Shown in pieces: positions 34,395 to 44,966 of a stretch of 64,000 bases of DNA (the stretch's first letter is position 1; each line of letters begins with the position of its first letter). The stretch is from Streptomyces fulvorobeus (GTDB taxonomy: Bacteria > Actinomycetota > Actinomycetes > Streptomycetales > Streptomycetaceae): the NCBI RefSeq assembly GCF_013167895.1, contig NZ_BLWC01000001.1:5022001-5086000 (forward strand), in the 5' to 3' direction. A program made the translations under genes and the position numbers. The notes under the pieces were generated by a model. That model had not been told where the DNA came from. It saw only the letters and a program-made list of their open reading frames with translations, and did no database searches.

Positions 34395-35516
34395 TCAGGA
34401 GGTCCGGAGCCCGCTCAGGGTGCGCTCGTAGACGTCCATGAGGTGTTCGCTGCTGCGCCTTATGTCGTAGTGGCCGACGGCGGGGGGCGGCGCCGTCCGG
34501 TGGGGCCCCGCCCGCATCCGCGGCCGCAGGGCCGCCGTCAGCTCCCCGGCGTCGCCGGAGAAGCGGGTCGCGCCTGCCGACCGGTCGGCAGGCAGGTCCT
34601 CGACCGCCGGGCAGGCCGCGTACAGCACGGGCAGCCCGGCTGCCAGCGCCTCGACGACGGCCAGTCCGAAGGACTCCTCACGGGATGCCGAGACGAAGGT
34701 GTCCATGGCACTGAGGAGCGCCGGAACACCGGGTCCGGCGCCCGGCCGTCCCTCCTCGCACTCGCCGAGCAGCAGAACGCGGTCGGAGGCCCCGAGCCGC
34801 TGGGCGAGCGCGGTCAGCGCGCCGCGCTCCGGCCCGTCCCCGGCGAGCAGGAGACGGGCGCCGGGCAGCGCGGCGACGGCCCTGACCAGGACGTCGAAGC
34901 GTTTGCCCGGGACGAGCCGGCCGACGCCCCCCACGACGAAGGCGTCGGCGGGGATACCCAGCAGTTCCCGGGTGGCCCGTCGCCGGCCGGCGTCGTAGCG
35001 GAAGAGCTCCGCGTCGATCCCGTTGGGCACGAGGTGAATGCGCGCCGCGGGCACGCCCCAGTCGCGCAGCCGCCCCGCGACGGTGGCGGAGACGGCGACC
35101 GTGGCCGAGCCGAGCCGTTCCGTGCGCAGGTAGAGCGCCCGGGTGGAGGGGGTGAGAGGACGCCCCTCGATCTCCGCCCGGCCCAGCGAGTGCTCGGTCG
35201 CGAGCGTGGCCCGTACCCCGGCGAGCCGGGCGGCGATCCGCCCGTAGACGCAGGCCCGGTACAGATGGGTGTGGACCAGGTCGTACCCGCCCCGCCGGAT
35301 GAGCCGGGCCAGCCGGGGCAGCGCCGCCAGGTCGCGGTTGCCCTTCATCCCCAGGTCCGTGACGTGCACGCCGTCCGCCCTGAGGCCGTCCGCCACCGCA
35401 CCGGGGTTGGTGAGCGTGACGACGTCGCAGGAGACCGGCAGGTGGCGCAGGAGCAGGCGGAGTTGCTGCTCGGCGCCGCCGATGCCGAGGCCGGTGATGA
35501 TGTGCAGGGCCCTCAT
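34395..35516 (-). CDS. Glycosyltransferase family 4, set B
   Basis: A 373-residue GT-B enzyme: MRALHIITGLGIGGAEQQLR at the acceptor domain, then IHLVPNGIDAELFR, VGGVGRLVPGKRFDVLVRAV, LLLAGDGPERGALTAL and SREESFGLAVVEALAAGLPV (the E-x7-E donor-binding segment). Its ATG overlaps the deacetylase stop by 4 bases. Cytosolic sugar addition to the polyprenyl-linked repeat unit is expected. Confidence 0.92.
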   Translation of the reverse strand: MRALHIITGLGIGGAEQQLRLLLRHLPVSCDVVTLTNPGAVADGLRADGVHVTDLGMKGNRDLAALPRLARLIRRGGYDLVHTHLYRACVYGRIAARLAGVRATLATEHSLGRAEIEGRPLTPSTRALYLRTERLGSATVAVSATVAGRLRDWGVPAARIHLVPNGIDAELFRYDAGRRRATRELLGIPADAFVVGGVGRLVPGKRFDVLVRAVAALPGARLLLAGDGPERGALTALAQRLGASDRVLLLGECEEGRPGAGPGVPALLSAMDTFVSASREESFGLAVVEALAAGLPVLYAACPAVEDLPADRSAGATRFSGDAGELTAALRPRMRAGPHRTAPPPAVGHYDIRRSSEHLMDVYERTLSGLRTS

Positions 35517-36331
35517 CGGCGCTCACCGGACCCCGCGGTCGCCTGCGCGGACTCGGGCAGCCGGGCCGGGGCGGCGGACGCCCGGTGCCGCAGGCGGTGG
35601 CGCAGGTCCTTCACCCGAAGGCGTACCGCGCGGTCGGCGTGGCTGATGTGGGTGCGGGGCAGGGTGTACGGTCCGGCCGGCGGGCCGGGAGTGAGGGCGC
35701 AGCCGTAGCCGTACCCCGCCTCCCGCACCGCGTCCACCACCCGCGCGTCGACCGATCCGTACGGGTAGCAGAAGCCCTCGGGGGTGACGCCCGTGAGGTC
35801 GCGCAGCAGCTCCCTGCTCCGCTGGGTCTCCAGGCGGAGTTCGTCGTCCGTGAGCGACGTCAGGTCCCGGTGGCGCAGACCGTGCGAGCCGATTTCCGTC
35901 CCCGCGTCGGCGGCGGTGCGGATCTCCTCCGCGGTGAGGAGCGGCTTGTCCGGTCCCGGCCGGTCCCATTCGTTCGAGCCGCCGAGCCGGCCGGGCAGCA
36001 CGAACACGGTCGCCGAGCAGCCGTGCCGGAGCAGCGCCGGCAGCGCCTCGTGGACGAAGTCGCGGTAACCGTCGTCGAAGGTCAGGCCGACCAGACCGCG
36101 CCGGGCGGCGGCGGGCGTGCGCAGGAGCGTGGCGACGCTCACGCCCGTGTAGTGGTGGCGCCGCAGCCAGGCCAGCTGGTGGTCGAGGCGCGCGGGCGAG
36201 ACGGTGATGCCGTACGGGTCGCTCGTCCACTCGCAGACGGAGTGGTACGTCAGGATCCACGGCTGTCCGCACGCGGGCGGCCGGAGCCTGGCGGAGCGCG
36301 AGTCGGCGAGTACCGATGGGTCAGCGGCCAT
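35513..36331 (-). CDS. Polysaccharide deacetylase (NodB/CE4 domain)
   Basis: A 272-residue protein. Motif 1 is LTFDDGYRDF (TFDDG), motif 2 is GSHGLRHRDLT (the metal-binding SH-x3-H pair), and CYPYGSVD is motif 3. No clear signal peptide is seen, so it may act on the lipid-linked precursor inside the cell or be exported otherwise. It removes N- or O-acetyl groups from glycans. It overlaps the glycosyltransferase start by 4 bases and the MurJ-like stop by 11 bases. Confidence 0.9.
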   Translation of the reverse strand: MAADPSVLADSRSARLRPPACGQPWILTYHSVCEWTSDPYGITVSPARLDHQLAWLRRHHYTGVSVATLLRTPAAARRGLVGLTFDDGYRDFVHEALPALLRHGCSATVFVLPGRLGGSNEWDRPGPDKPLLTAEEIRTAADAGTEIGSHGLRHRDLTSLTDDELRLETQRSRELLRDLTGVTPEGFCYPYGSVDARVVDAVREAGYGYGCALTPGPPAGPYTLPRTHISHADRAVRLRVKDLRHRLRHRASAAPARLPESAQATAGSGERR

Positions 36332-38072
36332 GGAGCAACCTCCGTCGGGTGAGGGTCAGCAGATGAACGACTTCCGGGGCCCGGAACAGAAGCCCGGCCA
36401 GGAGGAACAGGACCGGTACGAGGACGCAGCCGACGGCCACGGCCAGGAGGGGATCGGAGACCAGCGGCCCCGTCAGCCACCCCGCGGTCCCGGCGACCGC
36501 GGCGGCGGCGGCCAGCCTGACCAGCGAGAGGGTGACCGCCCGGACCCGGACGGTGACCACCCGCGTGCCCAGGCCCATCAGCAGGAGTATCGCCGCCGTG
36601 CTGATCCCGATGGCGTTGGCCGCCGCGATGCCGTCGACACCGAAGCGGTGGGTCAGGGCGAATCCGGCGCCGGTCGTGACGAGCAGCCCGGTGGCCATCG
36701 CGAAGACCGGGAACCAGGTGGGCCGTCCGGCGGCGAAGTACGGGCGGCTCAGCGCTCCCACGAGGGAGTGGCCGAGCAGCCCGAACGCGTACACCCGCAT
36801 CGCGTCGGCCGTCGCCTTGGTGTCCAGCGCGTCGAACGCGCCGCGCTGGAAGAGGACCTCGACGATCTGGGGCGCGTACCCGAGCACCATCGCGGTCCCG
36901 GCGAGCACGACCATGCCGGCCAGCGCGAGGTCGCGCTCCACCCGGTCGCGGGCCTTCTCCCGGTCGCCGTTCGCCATGGCCCTGGCGATGACGGGGAACG
37001 TCACCGTGCAGATCATCAGCGAGAGCACCATCGGCATCTGCGCGACCTTCTGCGCGTAGTTCAGGTGCGAGATGGCACCGGCGGGCAGGGAGGAGGCGAG
37101 GAACCGTTCGACGAGCACCTGCGCCTGGCGGCTCACCACGAAGATGACGACCGGGGCGAGGACCGTGGCACCCAGCAGCGGGGGAGCCGCCCCGGCGAAG
37201 CGCCGCCGGGAGGCCGGGCGCGGACCCCGGCCGCCGCCGCGCCTCCGTCCGGGCATCAGCCGTACGAAGGTGGGGAGCTGGGTGAGGATCATCAGGACGC
37301 TGCCGACGGCGACACCGGCCGCGGCCGCGCGCACGCCCCACAGGGAGTGCAGTGCGAAGGTCGTGCCGATGATGCCGACGTTGTACGCCACGTAGACCCC
37401 GGCGGGCGGCAGGAAGCTGCGGTGGGCGCGCAGGGCCGCGCTGAGGTAGCCCGTGAGGCCGAAGGTGAGCACGGTGACGGACGTCAGGCGGGTGCAGTCG
37501 ACGGCGAGCCCCGGATCGCTCAGCCCGGGGGCCAGGACTCCCACGACCCACGGGGCACCGAGCGCCAGCAGCACCGCCACGCAGGACAGCAGGGCGAACA
37601 GCCGGGGCAGGGTGGCCGAGATCAGCTCCCGTACCGGATCGTCCGCGTCGGGCGCCGAGGCGGCCTCCTTCCGTCCGCCGCCCGCCGCCCTGCGGGCCAG
37701 GGCGTGGCTGAACGCCGGGACGAGCAGCAGGGCCATGCCGTCCTCGATCAGCACCGTCGCGGCCATCTCGGGCACGGTCCAGGCGATGAGGAACGCGTCG
37801 CTCGCACCACTGGCGCCGAAGAGGTGGGCTATGGCCTGGTCGCGTACGAGTCCCAGGAGTGCCCCGGCCACGGTCAGCCCGGCGGTGACGGCGGCGGCCC
37901 TGGCCAGGAACCGGCCGAGCCCGGGTGTCTCCGTCGCGGCCGGTGTCTCCGGTGGGACGGTCGAGTCCGGAGCGGCGGACGTCTCCGGAGGGGCGGGTTG
38001 CGGGAGGAGAGCGGGGGCCGGTTCCGGGGGCGCCCCGGCCGTCGTACCCGATTCGGTGCCGGTGTCGTTCAC
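36321..38072 (-). CDS. MurJ/MviN-like lipid-linked oligosaccharide flippase
   Basis: A 583-residue protein from GTG 38072, which overlaps the upstream stop (GTGA). A Pro-rich N-terminus of about 60 residues precedes about 14 helices. Markers of the MurJ branch of the MOP superfamily are RDQAIAHLFGASGASDAFLI, PAFSHALARR and LFQRGAFDALDTKAT. Within a polysaccharide operon it is more likely a dedicated EPS flippase than the housekeeping lipid II flippase. The frame stays open upstream through the next gene, but that extension is antisense-like shadow. Confidence 0.85.
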   Translation of the reverse strand: MNDTGTESGTTAGAPPEPAPALLPQPAPPETSAAPDSTVPPETPAATETPGLGRFLARAAAVTAGLTVAGALLGLVRDQAIAHLFGASGASDAFLIAWTVPEMAATVLIEDGMALLLVPAFSHALARRAAGGGRKEAASAPDADDPVRELISATLPRLFALLSCVAVLLALGAPWVVGVLAPGLSDPGLAVDCTRLTSVTVLTFGLTGYLSAALRAHRSFLPPAGVYVAYNVGIIGTTFALHSLWGVRAAAAGVAVGSVLMILTQLPTFVRLMPGRRRGGGRGPRPASRRRFAGAAPPLLGATVLAPVVIFVVSRQAQVLVERFLASSLPAGAISHLNYAQKVAQMPMVLSLMICTVTFPVIARAMANGDREKARDRVERDLALAGMVVLAGTAMVLGYAPQIVEVLFQRGAFDALDTKATADAMRVYAFGLLGHSLVGALSRPYFAAGRPTWFPVFAMATGLLVTTGAGFALTHRFGVDGIAAANAIGISTAAILLLMGLGTRVVTVRVRAVTLSLVRLAAAAAVAGTAGWLTGPLVSDPLLAVAVGCVLVPVLFLLAGLLFRAPEVVHLLTLTRRRLLHGR

Positions 38073-39454
38073 GCGGTCCGTACCCTCTCCGGCCCGGCCA
38101 GCGCCCACCAGGCGGCCAGACCGAGCACGACGCCCGTGAGCACGGTCGAGGGACCGCCGATGTCCGCGTACAGGAAGTCGACGGTCTGCCAGACCATGAG
38201 GCCCACCGCGACGAGTCCGCAGTCCACGGCCGTCCCCTGGCGGGAGCGGCCGTGGACCACGGCGCGTACCCCGCCGACGAGCAGCGCGAGCCAGCTGCCG
38301 ACGAGTGCGGTGAGCCCGATCAGCCCTTGTTCGCTGAGGACCAGCAGATACATGTTGTGCGGGGAGAGCAACGGCTGCTTGCGGAACTCCTGACCGGCGC
38401 CCGCGGTGTCGCTGCCCGCGGAGAGCGCGATCGAGGCGTGTCCGTCGCGGTGCGCGGGGAAGCCCTTGAGCCCGACGCCCGCCGCCGGCCGCTCGCGCCA
38501 CATGCTCTGCGCCGCCGCCCACATCGTGTACCGGTCGGTGACCGACCGGTCGGGGGCGGCGGTCACCTGGGTGATGCTGCTGAGCCGCTGCGAGACCGTC
38601 TCGGAGCCGATGCCGAAACCGCCGACGAGCACGACCGCCGTGGCGCACAGCACCGCCAGGGCGCGAACGGCCTGGCGCAGACCGGTGAGCGCGATGAGGG
38701 CGAGCGCGGCGACGGCCGTCGCGATCCACGAGCCGCGGCTGAACGACAGCGCGAGGGCGACCAGCAGCACGGCGGTCGCCCCGAGCGCGCAGGGGCGCAG
38801 CCACCGGGGAGCGCCCTCGGGTGCGCGGAGCGCGTACGCGGCGGTGGCGAGCAGGCCGAAGGCGACGACGGTGGCCATGCCCATGATGTCGCCGGGGCCG
38901 AAGGTGCCCACGGCCCGGATGTCCTCCCCCATGTAGGAGGCGCCCGTGCCGGTGGCGTACTGGTGGATGCCCGTCACCCCCTGGACGAGCGCCAGCAGTA
39001 CGAGGGCGCCGACGATGATCCGGAATCCCTGGGCGTCCCGGACCAGCAGGCATACGGCGGCCGGTACGAGGACGAAGACCTGGAGGTAGCGGACGAACCC
39101 CGGCAGGGCGGCGGCGGGGTCCGCCGCGGTGACCGTCGCCACGGCGAAGCCCAGGGCGGGCAGCCCGAGGACCACCGCCGCGGCCGGTGTCAGCGGCTGC
39201 CGCCGGAGGTACAGCAGGCGGGCCAGGCAGACCACCACCGCGAGCCCGGACGCCAGGTCGGCGGGGCGCGTGACCTGCGCGTCGCCGTTCCCCGCTGCCG
39301 TGACCGGAAGGGCGAGCAGCAGGACGGACGCGATGAGCGGCAGCAACGGCCAGTGCCGTGTCCACCGCGGGGCCCGCGGGGTGAGCCCGCCGGGATGGGC
39401 CCGGGGGTGCGGGATGGCGGCGACGGCGGGTGCGGCGGTCCGGGTGGCGGACAC
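38069..39454 (-). CDS. O-antigen ligase/polymerase-like membrane protein
   Basis: A 461-residue polytopic protein from GTG 39454 (GGGAGGCAGC upstream). About 11 helices and a long extracytoplasmic loop (TAAPDRSVTDRYTMWAAAQS, then WRERPAAGVGLKGFP and LSPHNMYLLVLSEQGLIG) match the Wzy_C/WaaL family, whose loop His (SPHNMYL) is functionally important. It would polymerise or attach the set B glycan. The gene starts 2 bases after the preceding transferase stop. Confidence 0.87.
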   Translation of the reverse strand: MSATRTAAPAVAAIPHPRAHPGGLTPRAPRWTRHWPLLPLIASVLLLALPVTAAGNGDAQVTRPADLASGLAVVVCLARLLYLRRQPLTPAAAVVLGLPALGFAVATVTAADPAAALPGFVRYLQVFVLVPAAVCLLVRDAQGFRIIVGALVLLALVQGVTGIHQYATGTGASYMGEDIRAVGTFGPGDIMGMATVVAFGLLATAAYALRAPEGAPRWLRPCALGATAVLLVALALSFSRGSWIATAVAALALIALTGLRQAVRALAVLCATAVVLVGGFGIGSETVSQRLSSITQVTAAPDRSVTDRYTMWAAAQSMWRERPAAGVGLKGFPAHRDGHASIALSAGSDTAGAGQEFRKQPLLSPHNMYLLVLSEQGLIGLTALVGSWLALLVGGVRAVVHGRSRQGTAVDCGLVAVGLMVWQTVDFLYADIGGPSTVLTGVVLGLAAWWALAGPERVRTA

Positions 39455-39456
39455 GG

Positions 39457-40998
<1,542 letters not shown>

Positions 40999-42318
40999 GC
41001 TCCTGGTAGACGCGGTGGACGGCTCCTGCGGTCTTCTGGACGTCGAAGACGGACCGCGTGTGGGTCCGGGCGCTGCGGCCCAGCTCCTCCCGCAGTGCCG
41101 GGTCGGTCAGGAGGGTGGTCAGGGCGGCCGCGAGGGCTGCCGGGTTCTCGGGGGTACGAGGCAGTGGGCGTCGTGGCCGGGGGGCAGGCTCTCCCTGGCC
41201 CCGTTCACGTCGGACGTCACGACCGGTCTGCCGCAGGCCATGGCTTCGAGCGGTGCCAGCGCCATTCCCTCCCAGCGGGAGGGGAGGACGAGGACGTCAG
41301 CGGCGTGCAGCCACGGGCGGACGTCCTGGGCCGCCCCCGCGAACACCACGCCGGCGGGTGCCGTGTCGCGCAGCCGCCGCTCGTACGGACCGTCTCCCAC
41401 CAGGACCAGCCGGGCGTCCGTGACGCGCAGTTGGTCCCAGGCGCTTAGCAGCACGTCCTGGCCCTTCTGCCGGCTGAGTCTGCCGACGCACACGACCAGC
41501 GGTGTATCCGCGCCGATGCCGCCGGGCAGGGGGAGTGCGGCACGGGCCGCTGCGCGTTCCGCCGGGCCGCCCGGACGGAAGTGGTCGAGGTCGATGCCGT
41601 TGTGGATCACGGACCAGCGGGCCGAGATCCCCGCCCCCTCACCCGTACGGCGCTCGGACTCGCTGACGCAGAGGATGCGGTCGCTCCAACGGGCTCCGAA
41701 GCGCTCCCACCTCAGGGCCATGCGTGCGGTTCTGCCCTCCACGGCCTCGAAGGACCAGGCGTGCGGCTGGAAGACCGTGGGGACACGGCCCCGCACCGCG
41801 AGCCGGCCCGCGAGGCCGGCCTTGGCGCTGTGGGCGTGCACGATCCGGGGAGCGCACCGGCGGACGAGCCCGGCCGCGGTGGCGACCTCCGCCGCGAGCC
41901 CGGGGCCGGGGTCGCGCACGGCCGGCCAGGCGAGCACCTCGGCGCCCGCCGCCTCGGCGTCGGCCGCCAGCCGGCTCCGGGGCGGGCAGGCCACCACGGG
42001 CCGCAGTCCCGCCAGCGCCTGGGCCCTGACGAGGTCCGTGACGACGCGGGCGACGCCGCCCTCCACCGGCTGGACCAGATGGAGAACGGTCACGGGTCGT
42101 TTCTCAGAAAGGCTCATGTGCCGCACGCATGGCTCTCTTGTCACGTGCCCCCCGAAGGACGGGCCCTAAAGGCTCCGACGGCAGGGATGTCATATGGGAA
42201 GTCCGGCCGTCGAAAAATATGATGGTGGGCGGATCGATTCCAAAGTCTGATCAAGTGACTTAATCAGAAGTGCACTTTGGCAGACTGCCGACCAGAAAAC
42301 ACGCGAGACTCGCTCATG

Positions 42319-42332
42319 GCGCCATATGGCGC
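42319..42332. promoter_or_regulatory. 14-base perfect palindrome
   Basis: GCGCCATATGGCGC, self-complementary over its whole length, about 200 bases upstream of the set B operon start. Its symmetry and AT centre suit a dimeric regulator; the regulator is unknown. Confidence 0.5.
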
Positions 42333-42346
42333 ACACTCGTTTGATA

Positions 42347-42367
42347 CCCGTCGCGACCCGCGACGGG
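42347..42367. promoter_or_regulatory. Perfect 9-base-arm inverted repeat
   Basis: CCCGTCGCG and CGCGACGGG around ACC, 14 bases beyond the palindrome at 42319. It could be a compact hairpin in the leader transcript or a second operator. Confidence 0.5.
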
Positions 42368-42739
42368 AGCCATTTCGGGCCATATGGACGTAGCCTGCTG
42401 CACTTTCGCATATTCGATCTTGTGGACGTCGAACATACTTACCCATTCTTTTTGAGCGAATGGCACGGGAGAATGGCGCGGAGGATTGGCTTGAAACGTC
42501 TCAGGGCCGGTCCGGGCCGGCGGCCGGTGAGATGGCCGGGGCGGCGGGGCGGCGGTCCCGAGGCATGGACTTCTCGGCCGCTCCCGCGGGGTCTCCGGCG
42601 CTCACGGGCCGGGGCGGCTGCGTGCGGACGTATCGTCAGGTGGTGCGGCGGGAGCGCCCGGCCGCGGCGGCCCGGAGATCATCACGGGCTGTGCGCGTTA
42701 CGGTCGGCGGGCCACGCGACTCAGAGACGGGACCGCCCC

Positions 42740-43000
42740 ATGTCCGACAGCACCACCGAATCCGCCGACCGGCCCCGGCTGCGGCATGTCGGCATCGCCG
42801 TCTTCGCCACGGCGGCCGAACACGAAGCGCTGATGGAGCGGATGGCGGAGGTGCTGTGTGCCGATCCCTCTCATGAGGGGCCGTGCGCGGTCCCCTGGGC
42901 GATGAGCAGCGTCGACGGCGACTCACTGTCCCGCCGCAGGCGCAGACAGCTCATGGACGCCATCGAGGAGACGAATCCGGGCAGTTCGACGACTGCCTGA
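42740..43000 (+). CDS. Small hypothetical protein (86 residues)
   Basis: Starts at ATG 42740 with GACGGGA upstream. The product (MSDSTTESADRPRLRHVGIA...) has one likely helix (HEALMERMAEVLCADPSHEG), a basic patch (SLSRRRRRQLMDAIEET) and no signal or membrane segment. Similar short soluble proteins are common in Streptomyces genomes but I do not recognise a named family. It is followed by a terminator-like hairpin. Confidence 0.6.
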   Translation: MSDSTTESADRPRLRHVGIAVFATAAEHEALMERMAEVLCADPSHEGPCAVPWAMSSVDGDSLSRRRRRQLMDAIEETNPGSSTTA

Positions 43001-43080
43001 GCGGGGCGCGCCCCGCCGGGCGCGGAAGTCCACCACGGGCGGCCCGGACCGCGCGGCCCCGCGACCGCGGAGGAACGGGC

Positions 43081-43114
43081 GAGCGGGCCCCGCCTACGAA
43101 GGCGGGACCCGCTC
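43081..43114. terminator. Hairpin between the small gene and cspA-like gene
   Basis: Arms GAGCGGGCCCCGCCT and AGGCGGGACCCGCTC pair with one mismatch around ACGA. It lies 13 bases past the cold-shock gene stop (minus strand) and 81 bases past the small plus-strand gene. Confidence 0.7.
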
Positions 43115-43127
43115 GGTATCCGGGCGA

Positions 43128-43331
43128 TCAGGCGGGGGTGATGTTCTCCGCCTGCGGGCCCTTCTGGCCCTGGGTGACGTCGAAGTTCACCTTCTGGCCT
43201 TCCTGGAGCTCGCGGAAGCCCTGGGCGGCGATGTTGGAGTAGTGAGCGAACACGTCCGGGCCACCGCCGTCCTGCTCGATGAAACCGAAGCCCTTTTCCG
43301 CGTTGAACCACTTCACGGTTCCACTGGCCAT
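43128..43331 (-). CDS. Cold-shock protein (CspA family)
   Basis: A 67-residue OB-fold RNA chaperone. RNP1 is KGFGFIEQ and RNP2 is DVFAHYS; the start MASGTVKWFNAEKG is canonical. A strong GGAGG sits 6 bases before ATG 43331. Binds single-stranded RNA and relieves secondary structure, typically induced by cold or growth change. A GC-rich hairpin in the untranslated leader (43360-43382) is consistent with post-transcriptional control. Confidence 0.96.
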   Translation of the reverse strand: MASGTVKWFNAEKGFGFIEQDGGGPDVFAHYSNIAAQGFRELQEGQKVNFDVTQGQKGPQAENITPA

Positions 43332-43713
43332 TTTTGTCCTCCAAGCAGACACAGAAATCGGCGCCCGCACCGTACGGGCGCCGGAGGTGATCGCCATGGT
43401 TCTCAGAGACGCTGACAGCAGAACGCCCGCGAACTCGCGTCCACGGGCCGTTTCTTCGAACCACGACAGCTGGGTCCGACGCTACACAGTCTGCTCCGCC
43501 AGCACCACCAGCGACGCTCCGGCCGGTGCGGGAAGTCACCTGCCAGGCTGACAGTCCTCGCAGGTGGGCGGCGGTTCGGGACGATCGGGCGATGACGAGA
43601 TGATCTCGCATGTCGGGACCCGGAAACGGCGTCGGCGCCCCGCGGCGGGGTGGTGTGAGCGCCGAAGGCGCGGCGGCGCACCCGTTCAGGTCAGGGGCGT
43701 CCCCACCTCCCCC
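43332..43713. other. Cold-shock gene leader and downstream region of the secreted phosphoesterase-like gene
   Basis: No gene seen. The leader of the cold-shock gene contains an 8-base-arm hairpin (GGCGCCCG at 43360-43367 with CGGGCGCC at 43375-43382), about 29 bases before its ATG. Near the other end a CCCCGC-G-GCGGGG inverted repeat (43638-43650) lies past the stop of the minus-strand gene ending at 43714 and may terminate it. Confidence 0.5.
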
Positions 43714-44798
43714 TCACCGCGTCGTCACCCGGAAGGTGCTGAGTACCGCCTTGTGGTCGGTCGGCCAGGTCCAGGTGGGCTCGCGGAAGGTGTCCCGGCC
43801 GGACTCCTCCACCCGCTCGTTACGCACGATGGTGCTGGACGGTCCGACGATCACGCTGTCCAGCAGCCGGATCCGCCGGTCCGGGTGGTAGAAGACGAAG
43901 TCGATCCGGTCCCGTTCGTCGGCCTTCGGCGCCCAGGTGAGCTGTCCCACGTCGGCGCCCGGGTTGTCGCTCGGCCAGGTGAAGCCCGGTGTGCGGACCG
44001 GGTCCGGGTGGATCACGCGGTAGCTGTCGCGGAAACCGGCGTCCTCGACAGCCTTGGTCGTCGACCACTCGACGACGGTGCCGTTGTGGTCGAACAGATC
44101 GCGGGTCCGGTGGGTCCAGTCCCGGTGCGAGGGCTCGTTGAAGTCACCGGCCAGCAGTGTGAGCCGCCCCTTGGCGCGCTCCTCGGCGGCGTCGGCGAGC
44201 ACGGTCCTCGTCACCTGGGTGCGCCCCGAGGCCGCGTTGAGCCGCGTGATCAGGCCGACGTCGGTGATCGGACCGGTCGGGATCTCCCCCCAGCCGTACT
44301 CGGAGGTCTCCAGCGGCGCCGGCGTGCCGCCGCCGTAACCGCGCGGCAGGTAGTTGGCGTAGTAGCGGTACTCCAGGTGCCCGGAGTAGGCCGCGACCTC
44401 GGTGCCGCCGACCGAGACGACCGCCTTCGACCAGGACGGGAAGGAGGCGTGCTCGATGATCGGGTAGCGCGATATCACTCCGGGATCGGTCGGGTTCCTG
44501 TCGTCGAAGTAGGTCAGTCCGCGCGCGGCGAGATCGGCCAGCAGGTCGGCCACCCGGGTGGGGTTGGACTCGCTGAGCATCACCACGTCCGGCCGTACCG
44601 CGGCGACGGTGTCGGCGATACCTGCCCGGCCGCCGGGCACCCGGCTGCCGCCGAGCCAGATGTTGAACTGCATGACCTTGAGAGTCCGCCGAGAGGAACC
44701 GCGGCCGTTCCGTGGCCCGGCCCGGCCGTGCCCGCTCCCAGCACCCCCGCCCCGACGCTCGCGCCGACCATCCCGAGCAGTTCACGACGCCTGACCAT
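43714..44798 (-). pseudogene. Secreted endonuclease/exonuclease/phosphatase-family protein (one frameshift)
   Basis: The body (MQFNIWLGGSRVPGGRAGIA onward) is a complete EEP fold: QFNIWLGG, VVMLSESNPTR, LLAGDFNEPSHRDW (the GDFN motif) and the terminal PTDHKAVLSTF with the catalytic DH pair. Upstream, GGAGG and ATG 44798 start a twin-arginine signal (MVRRRELLGMVGASVGAGVL) in another frame. One extra base near 44685-44690 joins the two as AAVPLGGTLKVMQFNIW. Restored length is about 361 residues. Tat-exported phosphodiesterase or nuclease; substrate unknown. Confidence 0.8.
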
Positions 44799-44966
44799 CC
44801 ATGACCTCCAGCAATTGCCCCGCGTGCGGCCCGAGCACGGTTCGGCTCGGGCCGGGACACAGTGTTCAGGCGCCTCGTGTATGAGGCGTGAACCCGGGCG
44901 CAACTCCGCATGCCGCGGACCGGCGGCGAGCTCCACGTCACAGCGGCGCCGATGCCTGTCCCCGCC

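Larger units (their letters stand above)
42118..42739. other. Long non-coding leader region of the set B operon
   Basis: No convincing gene. It is less GC-rich than its surroundings, especially 42190-42470, as expected of a promoter region. It contains a 14-base palindrome (42319-42332), a 9-base-arm hairpin (42347-42367), three CATATG-centred sites (near 42190, 42325 and 42380) and CTGAT/ATCAG arms near 42248-42268. It probably drives the minus-strand polysaccharide operon and possibly the small plus-strand gene at 42740. Confidence 0.6.

Noticed and set aside
36321..39365. One 1014-codon protein fusing the MurJ-like frame with upstream sequence
   Set aside because: The upstream third is a shadow of the O-antigen-ligase-like gene; a GTG with a GTGA overlap at 38072 gives a normal MurJ-like N-terminus.
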